NCBI RefSeq assembly: GCF_001707825.1
Contig: NZ_LYBM01000017.1
Coordinates: forward strand, 32,504-96,503
From: Veronia pacifica
GTDB taxonomy: Bacteria; Pseudomonadota; Gammaproteobacteria; Enterobacterales; Vibrionaceae
Reading direction: 5' to 3'
Length of the DNA: 64,000 nt
The position numbers were made by a program, and so were the translations under genes. This document shows positions 1 to 9,774 of the stretch, piece after piece (positions within the stretch are counted from its first letter, which is position 1; every line of letters begins with the position of its first letter). The notes beneath the pieces were generated by a model. It did not search any database. It saw only the letters and a list, made by a program, of their open reading frames with translations, and was not told the origin of the DNA.

Positions 1-1630
1 CACGGCTCAATGCACGTTGTCTGGACGCCAATAGAGCGGTTGCGCATAGCGTTAGCGCGTTGGTCGCCGCCGCACTGTTAATGCCCGTCATCATTTTATC
101 TGCCAGCTGGTTGACTGTGGGGATCAGCCACTCTGGGCGTTGAGGCTCTACCGGATTGATGGACTCATGCCAGTTAGGCACATTTTCATTCAGGTGCTGG
201 TTGATAGAGATGGGCTCACCGAAGTTGACGTAGCCTTTACCAAAATTGCGCAGCTTGCGCCAAATCCCTAATACCTGCCCAAGACTCTCTTTTTCTTTAC
301 GTTTACCTTGCAGCTCTTTGGAGTAAGTAGCCACTTCCATGACGTGCTCGTAACCGATGTAAACAGGAACCAGCGTAACAGGGCGTTTCAATCCTCTGAG
401 CATAGCTTGCAGTGTCATCGCAACCATGCCTGTCTTTGCCGCCAGCAGGCGTCCAGTCCGTGAACGGCCACCTTCTGAAAAGTATTCGACAGAATAGCCA
501 CGAGCAAACAGCTCAGCCAGATATTCACGGAACACGGTCGAGTAGAGTCGGTTACCCTTAAAAGACCGACGGATAAAGAATGCGCCGCTGCGACGGAAAA
601 TAGTGCCAGCAGGGAAGAAGTTAAGGTTTACCCCGGCAGCAATGTGTGGTGGCACTAACCCTTCTTTATAGAGAACATATGAAAGCAGAAGGTAATCCAT
701 ATGTGAGCGATGGCAGGGCACATAAACAATCTCATGACCGTCCTGTGCCAGTTGTCTTACTCGCTCAGCATTATTGATTTCAATACCTTGATAGATTTTG
801 TTCCAGATGTAGGTCAGCACGCGATCGAGCAGCCGGATCAGCTTGGGTGAGAAGTTAGCCGCGATCTCTTCAAGCATATCAATCGCTTCTTTTCGCACTT
901 TATCACTCGGAACGTTGCGGCTTTTCGCCTCCTCTGCGACCACTTTTTCAATGGCTTTTGAGTTGAGCAATCTGGCAAACAATGCCTGTCTATCAGGGAG
1001 TTTAGGCCCGGAGGCTGCGCGTTTCTGGCGAGAGAAATGAATCTTAGCCACCCTTGCGAGCTTTTGCGCGATACTGGCATCAGTGCCATGTTGGTCTGCC
1101 ATCAGACGAAGTGAGACAGCGCGGCTAAAACGAACCATGCCGTCGCGGCCAAGGGTGATAATGGCCCAGGCTTTCTGCGGGCCATTCATAGGCTTCAACG
1201 ATGGACCATGGGTTCTGGTTTCATTACCCGGCGAGCGATCCCATACCACTGAAGCGGGGACCAACTGGATATCTAATTCACTGTCCTGCTTGTGCAGCTC
1301 CAACAATTCGCCAAATAAATCCAGTGATTTTTCGGGTATTTCGTCTTTTCGATTGAGCAGACGGTTCCCTTCAGAAATGAATACATATCGGCTAAATGAT
1401 TTGCCATTGATCTGCAGCGGTTCCAGAGGATCTGGCAACTGATGTTTTAAGCAACTGGCTCTAAGCGTAAGTAAGTCAGTGTGCGAGTGGAAAGGGAGCA
1501 CGTAAACAACAGGTCTGGAAAGGTCCAGATCAAGCTCATTAACTGGGTCCGAAGGAATACTGATTGTTTTAACCAGCGTAGAAACAGGTAAATTCAATAG
1601 CTTATGATAAATGGATTGCCAAGCAGACAT
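1..1630 (-). CDS. plsB: Glycerol-3-phosphate 1-O-acyltransferase PlsB (3' end cut by window)
   Basis: Acylates sn-glycerol-3-phosphate at position 1 with acyl-CoA or acyl-ACP, the first step of phospholipid synthesis, at the inner membrane. The reverse strand is open from an ATG at 1630 to the window edge, giving 543 codons of a family usually near 800 residues. All four acyltransferase blocks are visible: HRSHMDY near residue 305 (the HX4D catalytic motif), [19 protein letters not shown] and [10 protein letters not shown]. The gene is divergent from lexA, a linkage common in gammaproteobacteria. The C-terminus lies outside the window; nothing in the visible part suggests damage. Confidence 0.97.
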   Translation of the reverse strand, partial: MSAWQSIYHKLLNLPVSTLVKTISIPSDPVNELDLDLSRPVVYVLPFHSHTDLLTLRASCLKHQLPDPLEPLQINGKSFSRYVFISEGNRLLNRKDEIPEKSLDLFGELLELHKQDSELDIQLVPASVVWDRSPGNETRTHGPSLKPMNGPQKAWAIITLGRDGMVRFSRAVSLRLMADQHGTDASIAQKLARVAKIHFSRQKRAASGPKLPDRQALFARLLNSKAIEKVVAEEAKSRNVPSDKVRKEAIDMLEEIAANFSPKLIRLLDRVLTYIWNKIYQGIEINNAERVRQLAQDGHEIVYVPCHRSHMDYLLLSYVLYKEGLVPPHIAAGVNLNFFPAGTIFRRSGAFFIRRSFKGNRLYSTVFREYLAELFARGYSVEYFSEGGRSRTGRLLAAKTGMVAMTLQAMLRGLKRPVTLVPVYIGYEHVMEVATYSKELQGKRKEKESLGQVLGIWRKLRNFGKGYVNFGEPISINQHLNENVPNWHESINPVEPQRPEWLIPTVNQLADKMMTGINSAAATNALTLCATALLASRQRALSR

Positions 1631-1842
1631 GGAATTGCGGCCTCATACGTTTAGTGCGCGGCAAGCATAGCAGAAAATACCCCTGTGAACTGCTGGTTGA
1701 TCGCCGTAAATCGTGATCTTTTAGTGATTGAACTGAGAAGTTCTTAGCTTTTTCATATTACAAAGATGGCGGGAGGCATCTCCCGTTTCGGTGCACACAA
1801 ATGGCTAAATAATAACTGATTGGCTTTTCAATGGTTAAAACA

Positions 1843-1878
1843 CTGGATATACTCACAGTTAACTGTATAAAAAGACAG
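1843..1878 (+). promoter_or_regulatory. Two tandem LexA (SOS) boxes of lexA
   Basis: Two 16-bp sites matching CTG-N10-CAG lie just before lexA: 1843-1858 (CTGGATATACTCACAG) and 1863-1878 (CTGTATAAAAAGACAG), separated by 4 bp. The second ends 8 bp before the lexA ATG. Double boxes at lexA are the known arrangement for LexA autorepression in Escherichia coli and relatives. The second box is the better match to the TATATATA-like centre. Confidence 0.93.
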
Positions 1879-1886
1879 GTCAAGCC

Positions 1887-2510
1887 ATGAAGCCGTTAAC
1901 AACGAGACAACAAGAAGTTTTTGATTTAATCAAAGCTAAGATTGATGAAACAGGTATGCCACCAACGCGGGCTGAAATTGCTCGTGAGCTGGGTTTCCGA
2001 TCTGCCAATGCTGCTGAAGAACATTTGAAAGCGCTAGCCAGAAAGGGTGTGCTTGAAATCGTACCCGGCGCATCACGAGGTATTCGACTGCTGGTCAATA
2101 CCGAACCCGCCAATGACGAACAAGGTCTGCCATTGATTGGCCGTGTTGCAGCTGGCGAGCCTATCCTGGCTCAGGAACATGTAGAGACTCACTACAATGT
2201 GGACCCTTCTCTATTCAAACCTTCTGCAGATTTTCTTCTGCGTGTTAACGGGATGAGTATGAAGGATATCGGTATCATTGATGGAGATTTGTTGGCTGTT
2301 CACCGTACACAGGACGTGAGAAATGGACAGGTCGTTGTTGCCAGAGTCGAAGATGATGTGACCGTCAAAAGGCTCGAAAAGAACGGAACTGAAGTGCTCC
2401 TGCATGCTGAAAATGAAGACTTCTCCCCAATTGTGGTTGATTTAACTCAGGAAAGTTTATCAATTGAGGGGATCGCAGTAGGTGTTATCCGTAACACTGA
2501 CTGGATGTGA
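1887..2510 (+). CDS. lexA: SOS repressor LexA
   Basis: Represses DNA-damage genes and is inactivated by RecA-stimulated self-cleavage. The 207-residue product has an N-terminal winged helix and a C-terminal S24 peptidase domain. The cleavage site Ala89-Gly90 (VAAGEP), the nucleophile Ser124 (NGMSMKD) and the general base Lys161 (VTVKRL) are all present, each shifted by five from the E. coli numbering. The ATG at 1887 follows two SOS boxes. The usual partner dinF is not next door: an oxidase operon lies between lexA and the DinF-like MATE gene at 10.8 kb. Confidence 0.98.
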   Translation: MKPLTTRQQEVFDLIKAKIDETGMPPTRAEIARELGFRSANAAEEHLKALARKGVLEIVPGASRGIRLLVNTEPANDEQGLPLIGRVAAGEPILAQEHVETHYNVDPSLFKPSADFLLRVNGMSMKDIGIIDGDLLAVHRTQDVRNGQVVVARVEDDVTVKRLEKNGTEVLLHAENEDFSPIVVDLTQESLSIEGIAVGVIRNTDWM

Positions 2511-2887
2511 AAAAATCACAAATAAGTAACATTTTCGTGTTTTATGGCGGCTTGGCGACAAAAAACCAAGCTGTCTCGTATATTTTACTTTTTACAGGCT
2601 TTGTCGTACCCACTGCGGTAATAGATACGAACAACAATTGCGACACACGGTCGCAGTGAAAATAAGTGATCCTTTCCCTATCAAATAAAAAATTATATTT
2701 TTCAAAATAGTATCTTGCTAACTGCTATTTCTAGGCGGGTTCTTGATTCAAGTATTGCAACACCTGTCCTCATGTCGAAATTTCGTGTATCCGTTCAAGT
2801 TTCAGGGCAATAAATTGCTTGTTTTTTGTCCTATGCCCTTTCCTTTTCTAGGTTTATTAGGTAACAATCTCTTAACGACGCATTAAC

Positions 2888-2893
2888 TATAAT
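2888..2893 (+). promoter_or_regulatory. Possible -10 box of the cytochrome oxidase operon
   Basis: The 439-bp gap between lexA and coxB (2511-2949) is AT-rich and carries no convincing gene or terminator. A perfect TATAAT lies at 2888-2893, 56 bp before the GTG start of coxB. No good -35 element is seen at the right spacing, so the promoter may need an activator. An upstream TTG codon at 2893 that extends the coxB frame overlaps this box and is unlikely to be used. Confidence 0.4.
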
Positions 2894-2949
2894 TGCCATT
2901 TTATAACTCAGGCGTCTCTGGAACCTTTGTGAAACTTAGGAGGGATCGA

Positions 2950-4095
2950 GTGATTACCCGTCTACTGTTCGTGTTTTCCATGTTTGTGCCTGCATTTTCA
3001 GTATGGGCAGAGTCAGGGCAGTCCCTGAATTTAACCCGTGGTGTCACTGAGATTAGTGAGCAGGTGTATGGGCTTCACATGACGATACTGTATATATGTA
3101 TCATCATTGGTGTCCTTGTTTTTGGCGTTATGTTTTGGTCCATCATTCACCATCGAAAATCAAAAGGTGCTGTTGCTGCCTCATTTCACGAGAGCACCAA
3201 GGTAGAGGTGGCATGGACTGTCGTTCCTTTTCTTATCCTCGTTGGTATGGCCGTTCCTGCGACCAAAGTGCTGCTTGCTATGGAAGATGCCAGTGACCCT
3301 GACATCACCGTTCAGGTCACTGGCTCGCAATGGAAGTGGCACTATAAATATTTCGATCATGACGTTGAATATTACTCTTTACTCGCCTCCTCTCCAGCGC
3401 AGATCGCAAATGAAAAACCCAAACGGGAAACGTATCTTCTCGAAGTCGACAGACCGCTAGTACTGCCCATCGGCAAAAAAGTGCGTTTTTTGATCACGTC
3501 AGAAGACGTCATCCACTCTTGGTGGGTGCCAGACTTTGCAGTGAAGAAAGATGCCAACCCCGGCTTTATTAATGAAGCGTGGACTAAAATTGATAAGCCA
3601 GGGATTTATCGCGGGCAGTGCACTGAGCTGTGTGGTAAAGACCACGGCTTCATGCCAGTGGTTGTGATCGCAAAACCTGTAGATGAGTTTGAGCAATGGG
3701 TACAGAAAACAGCAGCAACACAGCTTGCCGCCAAGCAAGAAGAGCAAAAGTTGCTGGACATGAAAATGCCCATGGATGACTTGATGTCAGTAGGCGAGGA
3801 AGTGTATCTCGCCCGTTGTGCTGCGTGTCACATGCCAAACGGCGAAGGACTTGCGGGTGTTTTCCCTGCCATTGCTAAAGCGGATATTGCGGTGAATCCA
3901 AGCAGGGTGCTTGAGCATGTCGACACTATTGTGAACGGCAGACAAGGAACGGCAATGCAGGCGTTTGGTAAACAACTTACCCTTAAAGAATTGGCAGCGG
4001 TGGTGACTTATCAGCGCAATGCGTGGGGTAACAATACTGGCGAGTCTGTCCAGGCGGCGCAGATAAATGCGGTGCTAAACGGCAAAGAGCTTTAA
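2950..4095 (+). CDS. coxB: Cytochrome c oxidase subunit II with fused cytochrome c domain
   Basis: Accepts electrons from cytochrome c through the binuclear CuA centre and passes them to subunit I. I place the start at the GTG at 2950, which has AGGAGG six bases upstream (2938-2943) and gives a signal peptide followed by two membrane helices. CuA ligands are visible near residues 189 (HSW) and 224-232 (CTELCGKDH). A C-terminal cytochrome c domain has the heme motif CAACH at about residues 290-294, making this a caa3-type subunit. First gene of the oxidase operon; 12 bp precede subunit I. Confidence 0.96.
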   Translation: MITRLLFVFSMFVPAFSVWAESGQSLNLTRGVTEISEQVYGLHMTILYICIIIGVLVFGVMFWSIIHHRKSKGAVAASFHESTKVEVAWTVVPFLILVGMAVPATKVLLAMEDASDPDITVQVTGSQWKWHYKYFDHDVEYYSLLASSPAQIANEKPKRETYLLEVDRPLVLPIGKKVRFLITSEDVIHSWWVPDFAVKKDANPGFINEAWTKIDKPGIYRGQCTELCGKDHGFMPVVVIAKPVDEFEQWVQKTAATQLAAKQEEQKLLDMKMPMDDLMSVGEEVYLARCAACHMPNGEGLAGVFPAIAKADIAVNPSRVLEHVDTIVNGRQGTAMQAFGKQLTLKELAAVVTYQRNAWGNNTGESVQAAQINAVLNGKEL

Positions 4096-4107
4096 GGAGA
4101 GCGTCAG

Positions 4108-5700
4108 ATGACGGATATGACCCCTGATCAGGTTGGCGCAGACCACCATGATCACGACCATAAACCTTCCGGGATCATGCGGTGGGTACTGACTACCAAT
4201 CATAAAGATATAGGTACCATGTACTTGCTGTTCAGTTTCGCTATGTTTTTAACTGGCGGCGCGATGGCCATGGTGATACGTGCCGAATTATTCCAGCCGG
4301 GCTTACAACTGGTCGAACCGAACTTTTTCAACCAGATGACGACAGTGCACGGTCTTATTATGGTCTTCGGTGCTGTTATGCCAGCATTTACCGGTTTGGC
4401 TAACTGGATGGTGCCCATGATGATTGGCGCGCCAGACATGGCTTTACCAAGGATGAATAACTGGAGCTTCTGGATCCTACCCTTTGCATTCGCGATCTTG
4501 TTGATGTCGCTGTTTATGGAAGGTGGCGGTCCAAACTTCGGCTGGACTTTCTACGCACCTTTGTCGACGACCTATTCCCCTGACAGTACGGCCTTGTTTG
4601 TGTTCGCAGTTCACATAATGGGTATCAGTTCGATTATGGGAGCCATCAATGTGATTGTTACCATAATGAATTTGCGTGCGCCCGGCATGACCTATATGAA
4701 AATGCCACTGTTTGTCTGGACATGGTTCATCACCGCTTTCCTGTTAATTGCTGTGATGCCTGTTCTTGCCGGGGCAGTGACCATGGTTCTGACGGATAAA
4801 TATTTCGCAACGTCGTTCTTTGATGCCGCCGGTGGCGGTGATCCCGTTATGTTCCAGCATATCTTCTGGTTCTTTGGCCACCCCGAAGTGTACATCATGA
4901 TTTTGCCAAGCTTTGGCATCATTTCTGCCATCGTCCCTGCTTTTTCACGCAAGAAATTGTTTGGTTATGCCTCAATGGTTTACGCCACCGCCTCGATTGC
5001 TGGCTTGAGCTTCATTGTATGGGCTCACCATATGTTCACTACAGGGATGCCGGTTTTTGCTGAGCTCTTCTTCATGTTCTGCACCATGCTGATCTCGGTA
5101 CCGACGGGGGTCAAGGTGTTTAACTGGGTAGCTACCATGTGGCGGGGGTCGATGACCTTTGAGACGCCAATGCTGTTTGCTCTGGCATTTATTGTCTTGT
5201 TCACTATCGGCGGCTTCTCGGGATTGATGCTTGCAATCACTCCTGTTGATTTCCAATACCATGACACCTATTTCGTTGTCGCTCACTTCCATTATGTGTT
5301 GGTGAGTGGGGCTATCTTCTCAATCATGGCAGCAGCCTATTATTGGCTACCGAAATGGACAGGGCACATGTATGACACCAAGCTGGCTTCTTGGCACTTC
5401 TGGTGTTCTCTGATATCCGTCAATGTCCTCTTCTTCCCAATGCACTTCCTTGGATTGGCTGGTATGCCGCGCCGAATTCCAGATTATGCGCTCCAGTTTG
5501 CTGATATCAATGCGATTGTCAGCATTGGGGGGTTTGCCTTTGGTTTGTCCCAGCTGATTTTCTTGGCGTTGATTGTTAAGTGCATCCGCGGTGGTGAGAA
5601 AGCGCCAGCCAAACCATGGGATGGCGCAGAAGGCCTCGAGTGGGAAGTACCTTCTCCTGCGCCTTACCATACTTTCTCCACACCACCGAGAATTGATTAA
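4108..5700 (+). CDS. ctaD: Cytochrome c oxidase subunit I
   Basis: Catalytic heme a/heme a3-CuB subunit that reduces oxygen and pumps protons. The 530-residue protein has about twelve membrane helices. Characteristic segments are present: the [12 protein letters not shown] heme-ligand region, [12 protein letters not shown] with the CuB His and the cross-linked Tyr, WAHHMF with the paired CuB histidines, and HFHYVLVSG with the axial heme ligands. FGHPEV and the K-channel residues mark an A-type heme-copper oxidase. It follows coxB and precedes the cox11 assembly gene, so subunit and copper-insertion factor are made together. Confidence 0.98.
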   Translation: MTDMTPDQVGADHHDHDHKPSGIMRWVLTTNHKDIGTMYLLFSFAMFLTGGAMAMVIRAELFQPGLQLVEPNFFNQMTTVHGLIMVFGAVMPAFTGLANWMVPMMIGAPDMALPRMNNWSFWILPFAFAILLMSLFMEGGGPNFGWTFYAPLSTTYSPDSTALFVFAVHIMGISSIMGAINVIVTIMNLRAPGMTYMKMPLFVWTWFITAFLLIAVMPVLAGAVTMVLTDKYFATSFFDAAGGGDPVMFQHIFWFFGHPEVYIMILPSFGIISAIVPAFSRKKLFGYASMVYATASIAGLSFIVWAHHMFTTGMPVFAELFFMFCTMLISVPTGVKVFNWVATMWRGSMTFETPMLFALAFIVLFTIGGFSGLMLAITPVDFQYHDTYFVVAHFHYVLVSGAIFSIMAAAYYWLPKWTGHMYDTKLASWHFWCSLISVNVLFFPMHFLGLAGMPRRIPDYALQFADINAIVSIGGFAFGLSQLIFLALIVKCIRGGEKAPAKPWDGAEGLEWEVPSPAPYHTFSTPPRID

Positions 5701-5712
5701 GCCGGAGGCGAT

Positions 5713-6261
5713 ATGGATTCAGACCAAACCAACGAAAAAACCAATAATCGTTCAGCGGTAAAGCTAGCGTTTATGGCGTTGCTGATGTTTGGATTCGCCT
5801 TCGCTTTAGTGCCTCTGTACGACGTCTTTTGTGACATCACAGGCATTAACGGTAAAACCAGTGGTGAGGCCGCTGAAGAAATTAATCAGGTGGACTTCTC
5901 CCGCACCGTCACAGTGGAATTTATTGCTTACATCCGTCCGGGACTTAACTGGACGTTTAAACCAGAGATAAAGCGCATCACTGTGCATCCGGGTGAGACG
6001 AAAACAATCTCTTACAGCGCCGAAAACTTGTCTCTATGGAAAGCGGTCGGTCAGGCCGTGCCTTCAGTGAGTCCGGGGCTTGCGGCGCAGTATCTCAACA
6101 AGATCGAATGCTTTTGTTTTAACAGGCAGCCTCTGGCGGCAGGAGCGCGCGCCGAGTTGCCTTTGGTCTTCTATGTCGACCCGAGTATTCCGGATGACAT
6201 TAATACAATGACGCTGGCTTACACCTTATTTGAGGCCAAACCCGAGCCAGCCACACAATAA
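5713..6261 (+). CDS. ctaG: Cytochrome c oxidase assembly protein Cox11 (CtaG)
   Basis: Membrane-anchored copper chaperone that delivers copper to the CuB site of subunit I. The 182-residue product has one N-terminal membrane helix (about residues 17-37) and a periplasmic immunoglobulin-like domain with the copper-binding motif CFCF (in KIECFCFNRQ). The ATG at 5713 follows a GGAGG ribosome site. The gene sits 12 bp after subunit I and overlaps the upstream region of subunit III, in the order usual for proteobacterial cox operons. Confidence 0.96.
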   Translation: MDSDQTNEKTNNRSAVKLAFMALLMFGFAFALVPLYDVFCDITGINGKTSGEAAEEINQVDFSRTVTVEFIAYIRPGLNWTFKPEIKRITVHPGETKTISYSAENLSLWKAVGQAVPSVSPGLAAQYLNKIECFCFNRQPLAAGARAELPLVFYVDPSIPDDINTMTLAYTLFEAKPEPATQ

Positions 6262-6277
6262 TCGCTACGAGGTTACT

Positions 6278-7174
6278 ATGGCTACGACTGAATCGAATTC
6301 AGACATGGCGACAGAATATGAACGCTACTATGTGCCAGAGCAGAGTGCATGGCCGATAGTCGGTGCGGTTGCGTTATTTCTCATTGCGATGGGAGCTGGT
6401 GCGACAGTGGCTGATTTGTTTGGGGGTAATGGTCCTTGGATGTTGTTGGCGGGAACCGGCCTTATTCTGATCATGCTGGTGGGTTGGTTTCGAGATGTCA
6501 TTAACGAGTCGATGGGCGGACTTTATTCCAGCCAAATGGACCGGTCATTTCGACAAGGCATGAGCTGGTTTATTTTCTCCGAGGTCATGTTCTTCGCGGC
6601 ATTTTTCGGCGCACTGTTTTACGCCAGAATGATCGCCGTGCCATGGCTGGGTGGTGCCAGCAATAATGCAATGACGGCGGCAGTTTTGTGGCCTGACTTC
6701 GTTGCACAGTGGCCTCTGCTCAAAACGCCCGGAGGTACCGAGACTCAGGCAATGCCAGCAATGGGTCTACCTCTGATTAACACACTTCTGCTACTCACTT
6801 CTTCCGTGACTATTCACTTCGCGCACGTTGGTCTGGAGCAAGACAAGCGTAAGCAACTCACATGGTTTTTGCTTGCCACCATCATTTTGGGATTTGTCTT
6901 CCTGTACTTTCAGGTTGAAGAGTATATCCACGCTTACAGGGATCTGAATCTAAAACTCGATTCCGGGGTTTATGGCAATACGTTCTTCTTACTGACGGGC
7001 TTCCACGGATTACACGTCACCCTAGGCTCAGTGATCTTGTTCTTTGTGTGGTTACGCATATTGAAGGGGCATATGACGTCGAACAGCCATTTCGCCTTTC
7101 AGGCGGGAGCATGGTACTGGCACTTCGTTGATGTGGTGTGGTTATGCCTCTTTGTCTTCGTCTACATATTGTGA
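6278..7174 (+). CDS. coxC: Cytochrome c oxidase subunit III
   Basis: Seven-helix membrane subunit that stabilises subunit I and its proton uptake. I choose the ATG at 6278 (protein begins MATTESNSDM), preceded by ACGAGGTT, rather than a longer frame that overlaps cox11. Family landmarks include SEVMFFAAFFGALF, the FQVEEYIHA segment, GFHGLHVTLG and the C-terminal WHFVDVVWLCLF. Length, 298 residues, is normal. The stop lies 18 bp from the convergent DUF2909 gene. Confidence 0.96.
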   Translation: MATTESNSDMATEYERYYVPEQSAWPIVGAVALFLIAMGAGATVADLFGGNGPWMLLAGTGLILIMLVGWFRDVINESMGGLYSSQMDRSFRQGMSWFIFSEVMFFAAFFGALFYARMIAVPWLGGASNNAMTAAVLWPDFVAQWPLLKTPGGTETQAMPAMGLPLINTLLLLTSSVTIHFAHVGLEQDKRKQLTWFLLATIILGFVFLYFQVEEYIHAYRDLNLKLDSGVYGNTFFLLTGFHGLHVTLGSVILFFVWLRILKGHMTSNSHFAFQAGAWYWHFVDVVWLCLFVFVYIL

Positions 7175-7192
7175 CAAAGACCGTTATTTCGC

Positions 7193-7399
7193 TCAGTAAG
7201 GGCGTGAGTTTGGCTCGATAGCTCCAGTCGCTAGCGCTATCAAGAGGATGACAAACACCAAGACGGAGAACAAAACACGACGTCCCAAGTATCGGGACAT
7301 AGGTACGTCCGACTGACCTTTGATAAGAACTGGAAGCGCCCTGAACAGGTTAAAAATGATAAAAACGAGCAGGCAGACGAGTATTCCTTTGAGCAGCAT
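7193..7399 (-). CDS. DUF2909 small twin-helix membrane protein
   Basis: A 68-residue protein with two hydrophobic helices (about residues 2-20 and 41-61). I place the start at 7399, where GGAGGCGTT precedes ATG, rather than at a longer upstream frame. Proteins of this DUF are regularly encoded on the opposite strand inside proteobacterial cox clusters, between subunit III and SURF1, as here. The function is unknown; a role in oxidase assembly is only suggested by context. Its 5' end overlaps the likely start of SURF1 on the other strand. Confidence 0.8.
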   Translation of the reverse strand: MLLKGILVCLLVFIIFNLFRALPVLIKGQSDVPMSRYLGRRVLFSVLVFVILLIALATGAIEPNSRPY

Positions 7400-8162
7400 A
7401 ACGCCTCCAGCAGGCAGTAATAAGAACAACGACTCTGAGTCAGTACGTAAACTGAGACGTTTCGGATTTCTGGTATTCACTGTCGCCTTTACCGTGGTGT
7501 TGGTCAAGCTCGGATTCTGGCAGCTAGGACGTGGCGCAGAAAAAGCAGAGCTTATTCAGGTAATGGCTCAGCGTGAACAAACTGTGGTTACATCGCCACG
7601 CTTGATGGGTGAGAAGGTCAAAGGTATTCGCGTTGAGTTCAACGGCACCATAGAGACGGGCCAGAGTCTGTTGCTCGACAATCAAACCCATAAGGGTATT
7701 GCGGGTTATCGTTGGTTTGCTCCGATGACGGTCGGGGCGAGCACTGTCCTTCTTGAACTTGGCTGGTTACCTGCCCCCAAATACAGAAGCGAACTTCCGG
7801 CAATTCAAGCGTTTTCAGGAACCTATAAGGTCACAGGTATTGCTGACATTCCCTCACCAATGGTTACGTTATCTGAAACAGAGAATATGACAGGCTGGCC
7901 TAAGCGGGTTCAGCGTATTGACCTCCCAAGATTTGAAAATCAGACGGGTATTTCCGTCATGCCATGGATCATCAGAGCAGACGCCGTTAGTGGCATTGGT
8001 TCAGGTGACAACATCTTACCCTCAACAGGAGCCGTTCATGTTTGGCAACCCGTGGTAATGAAACCGGAAAAACATTATGCCTACGCGTTGCAGTGGTTCG
8101 GTCTTGCTGCGGTAGTGGTTATAGGGACAGTGATATGGTGGCGAAGGAGTCGTGAAGAATGA
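7356..8162 (+). CDS. SURF1 family cytochrome oxidase assembly protein
   Basis: SURF1 proteins help heme a insertion into subunit I. The sequence shows the family frame: an N-terminal helix (FLVFTVAFTVVLVKLG), the conserved GFWQLGRG directly after it, the HKGIAGY and LVELGW-like middle, and a C-terminal helix after HYAYALQWFGLA. The start is uncertain. The ATG at 7356 is the best codon, but homologs usually begin close to the first helix (near 7440), where no ATG, GTG or TTG is in frame. The 5' end overlaps the antisense DUF2909 gene; the stop overlaps the next gene by 4 bp. Confidence 0.88.
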   Translation: MIKTSRQTSIPLSSITPPAGSNKNNDSESVRKLRRFGFLVFTVAFTVVLVKLGFWQLGRGAEKAELIQVMAQREQTVVTSPRLMGEKVKGIRVEFNGTIETGQSLLLDNQTHKGIAGYRWFAPMTVGASTVLLELGWLPAPKYRSELPAIQAFSGTYKVTGIADIPSPMVTLSETENMTGWPKRVQRIDLPRFENQTGISVMPWIIRADAVSGIGSGDNILPSTGAVHVWQPVVMKPEKHYAYALQWFGLAAVVVIGTVIWWRRSREE

Positions 8163-8707
8163 AAGGAAAACAAGCATTACTGATTGTCGCGGCGGTATTC
8201 ATTCTACCCATCGCGGCTGCAAAACTGGTATTGGAATTGGGGCTTTATCAAGGTGGCGCGACCAATCACGGTCTGCTTTTTGCTGACAAGGATATTATCG
8301 AAGCTGACTGGCTTGATAAAAAAGGGGACTGGCGTGTGGTCTATCCCATGCCCTCGGAGTGCACAGAATCCTGCAAATATGCGCTGTTCCAATTGGGTCA
8401 GATTCCTATTGCCGTCGGTCCAAATCGCGATCGATTCACAGGCATAGTACTGACTCAGTCTAATGATGTGTCCCTGCCGCTCAAAGGTAATCCTGACTTG
8501 CAGATACAGCAAATTGATGAAGATGTGTTTGCTCAACTCAGCGCGCTACCTATCAACCACCAAGGCGATGTCTTCTATCTCGCTGACCCACTTAACAACG
8601 TGATCCTAGCCTATCCAATCCCTGCAGATAACGAGTCACGTATCGCGCAGGGAAAAGGGCTGTTGTCTGATTTACGGAAACTGATGAAATTGTCAAAGGT
8701 AGGTTAG
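8159..8707 (+). CDS. Cox-cluster membrane-anchored protein with a CxxxC motif
   Basis: A 182-residue protein with an N-terminal helix (about residues 5-22), then a soluble, presumably periplasmic domain. It corresponds in position to the hypothetical gene found between SURF1 and cox15 in many proteobacterial oxidase clusters. The segment SECTESCKYALFQLG contains a CxxxC motif, the spacing used by Sco copper chaperones. No Sco gene is seen in this cluster. A thioredoxin-like copper or redox role is therefore plausible but unproven. The ATG overlaps the SURF1 stop (ATGA). Confidence 0.75.
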   Translation: MKGKQALLIVAAVFILPIAAAKLVLELGLYQGGATNHGLLFADKDIIEADWLDKKGDWRVVYPMPSECTESCKYALFQLGQIPIAVGPNRDRFTGIVLTQSNDVSLPLKGNPDLQIQQIDEDVFAQLSALPINHQGDVFYLADPLNNVILAYPIPADNESRIAQGKGLLSDLRKLMKLSKVG

Positions 8708-8709
8708 CC

Positions 8710-9774
8710 ATGGATAGAGATAGAGCGTACCGCATATTTATTTACATTACTCTTTTCTGGTCTCTGCTGGTGGTTGGCATGGGGGCGTACACCCGTCTGA
8801 CGGAAGCAGGACTGGGTTGTCCTGACTGGCCGGGATGCTACGGTTTTCTGACGGTTCCTCAGACGCAGGAACAAATCATATCTGCAGAACAAGCCTATCC
8901 GGGAACGCCAGTAGAAGTTGAAAAAGCGTGGAATGAAATGATTCACCGCTATATTGCGGGTGGGCTAGGTCTAATGATTGCCGGAATTGCCTTTCTGTCT
9001 TGGCGGCAAAAAAACAGACCTAAAACAATACCGGCTATTTTACTTGCTGTTGTGGTGTTTCAGGCTGTGCTTGGCATGTGGACGGTTACCATGAATTTAA
9101 TGCCTGTTGTCGTAATGGGCCATCTCATGGGCGGGTTTTGCACCGTGACCTTGCTGGCTATACTGGCAAGGCGGCAGTATCGTAGTGCGCCCTCGCCGAA
9201 TCAACTCATTCATCACCCTGTCTCTCCCACTACAAAAATTGACAGTCGCCTAAAAGCACTGGCGATTGCCGCACTGTTGGCGACCGTTGTACAGATTATT
9301 CTTGGCGGCTGGACCTCGGCAAATTATGCGGCCACAGTTTGTACCCAATTGCCTGTTTGCGAGGTGGATTGGTACAGCAAATACGATACCTCTGCATTCA
9401 ACCCCATCGTCCCGGAACATCAAACCTATCAGTACGGTGTGCTTAATTTTGATCAGAGAGTGACCATACACGCGACGCACAGACTGGGTGCCATGGTGGT
9501 GACTATTCTGCTGTCTTTGCTCGCACTGGCGGTTTATCGGGTGCTGGGTAGGAATGCCAGCCTTACCCTTTTGGGACTTCTTGGTCTCCAGATAGCGTTG
9601 GGTGTGACCAATGTAGTGGCCTTGCTGCCACTACCTGTTGCTGTAGCGCACAATCTGTGTGGCTTGGCCCTTTTACTGGCCGTGGTTCATGTCAACATGC
9701 GATTATTTTATCGGACTGAGCCAATATCAGTCGTTGCAAAAAGCAGGGATGCGCGGAGGATAAGTCATGGATAA
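8710..9774 (+). CDS. ctaA: Heme A synthase (Cox15/CtaA)
   Basis: Oxidises the C8 methyl of heme O to the formyl group of heme A, in the inner membrane. The 354-residue protein has about eight helices in two four-helix halves. Each half has the expected histidines: IHRYIAGG and GHLMGGF in the first, THRLGAMVV and [10 protein letters not shown] in the second. [18 protein letters not shown] near the N-terminus is the family signature. It starts 3 bp after the previous gene and overlaps the heme O synthase gene by 8 bp, so the two heme-modifying enzymes are coupled. Confidence 0.96.
   Translation: MDRDRAYRIFIYITLFWSLLVVGMGAYTRLTEAGLGCPDWPGCYGFLTVPQTQEQIISAEQAYPGTPVEVEKAWNEMIHRYIAGGLGLMIAGIAFLSWRQKNRPKTIPAILLAVVVFQAVLGMWTVTMNLMPVVVMGHLMGGFCTVTLLAILARRQYRSAPSPNQLIHHPVSPTTKIDSRLKALAIAALLATVVQIILGGWTSANYAATVCTQLPVCEVDWYSKYDTSAFNPIVPEHQTYQYGVLNFDQRVTIHATHRLGAMVVTILLSLLALAVYRVLGRNASLTLLGLLGLQIALGVTNVVALLPLPVAVAHNLCGLALLLAVVHVNMRLFYRTEPISVVAKSRDARRISHG

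Noticed and set aside
2893..2949. TTG start extending coxB by 19 codons
   Set aside because: It overlaps the TATAAT box, and the GTG at 2950 has an ideal AGGAGG site and gives a normal signal peptide.
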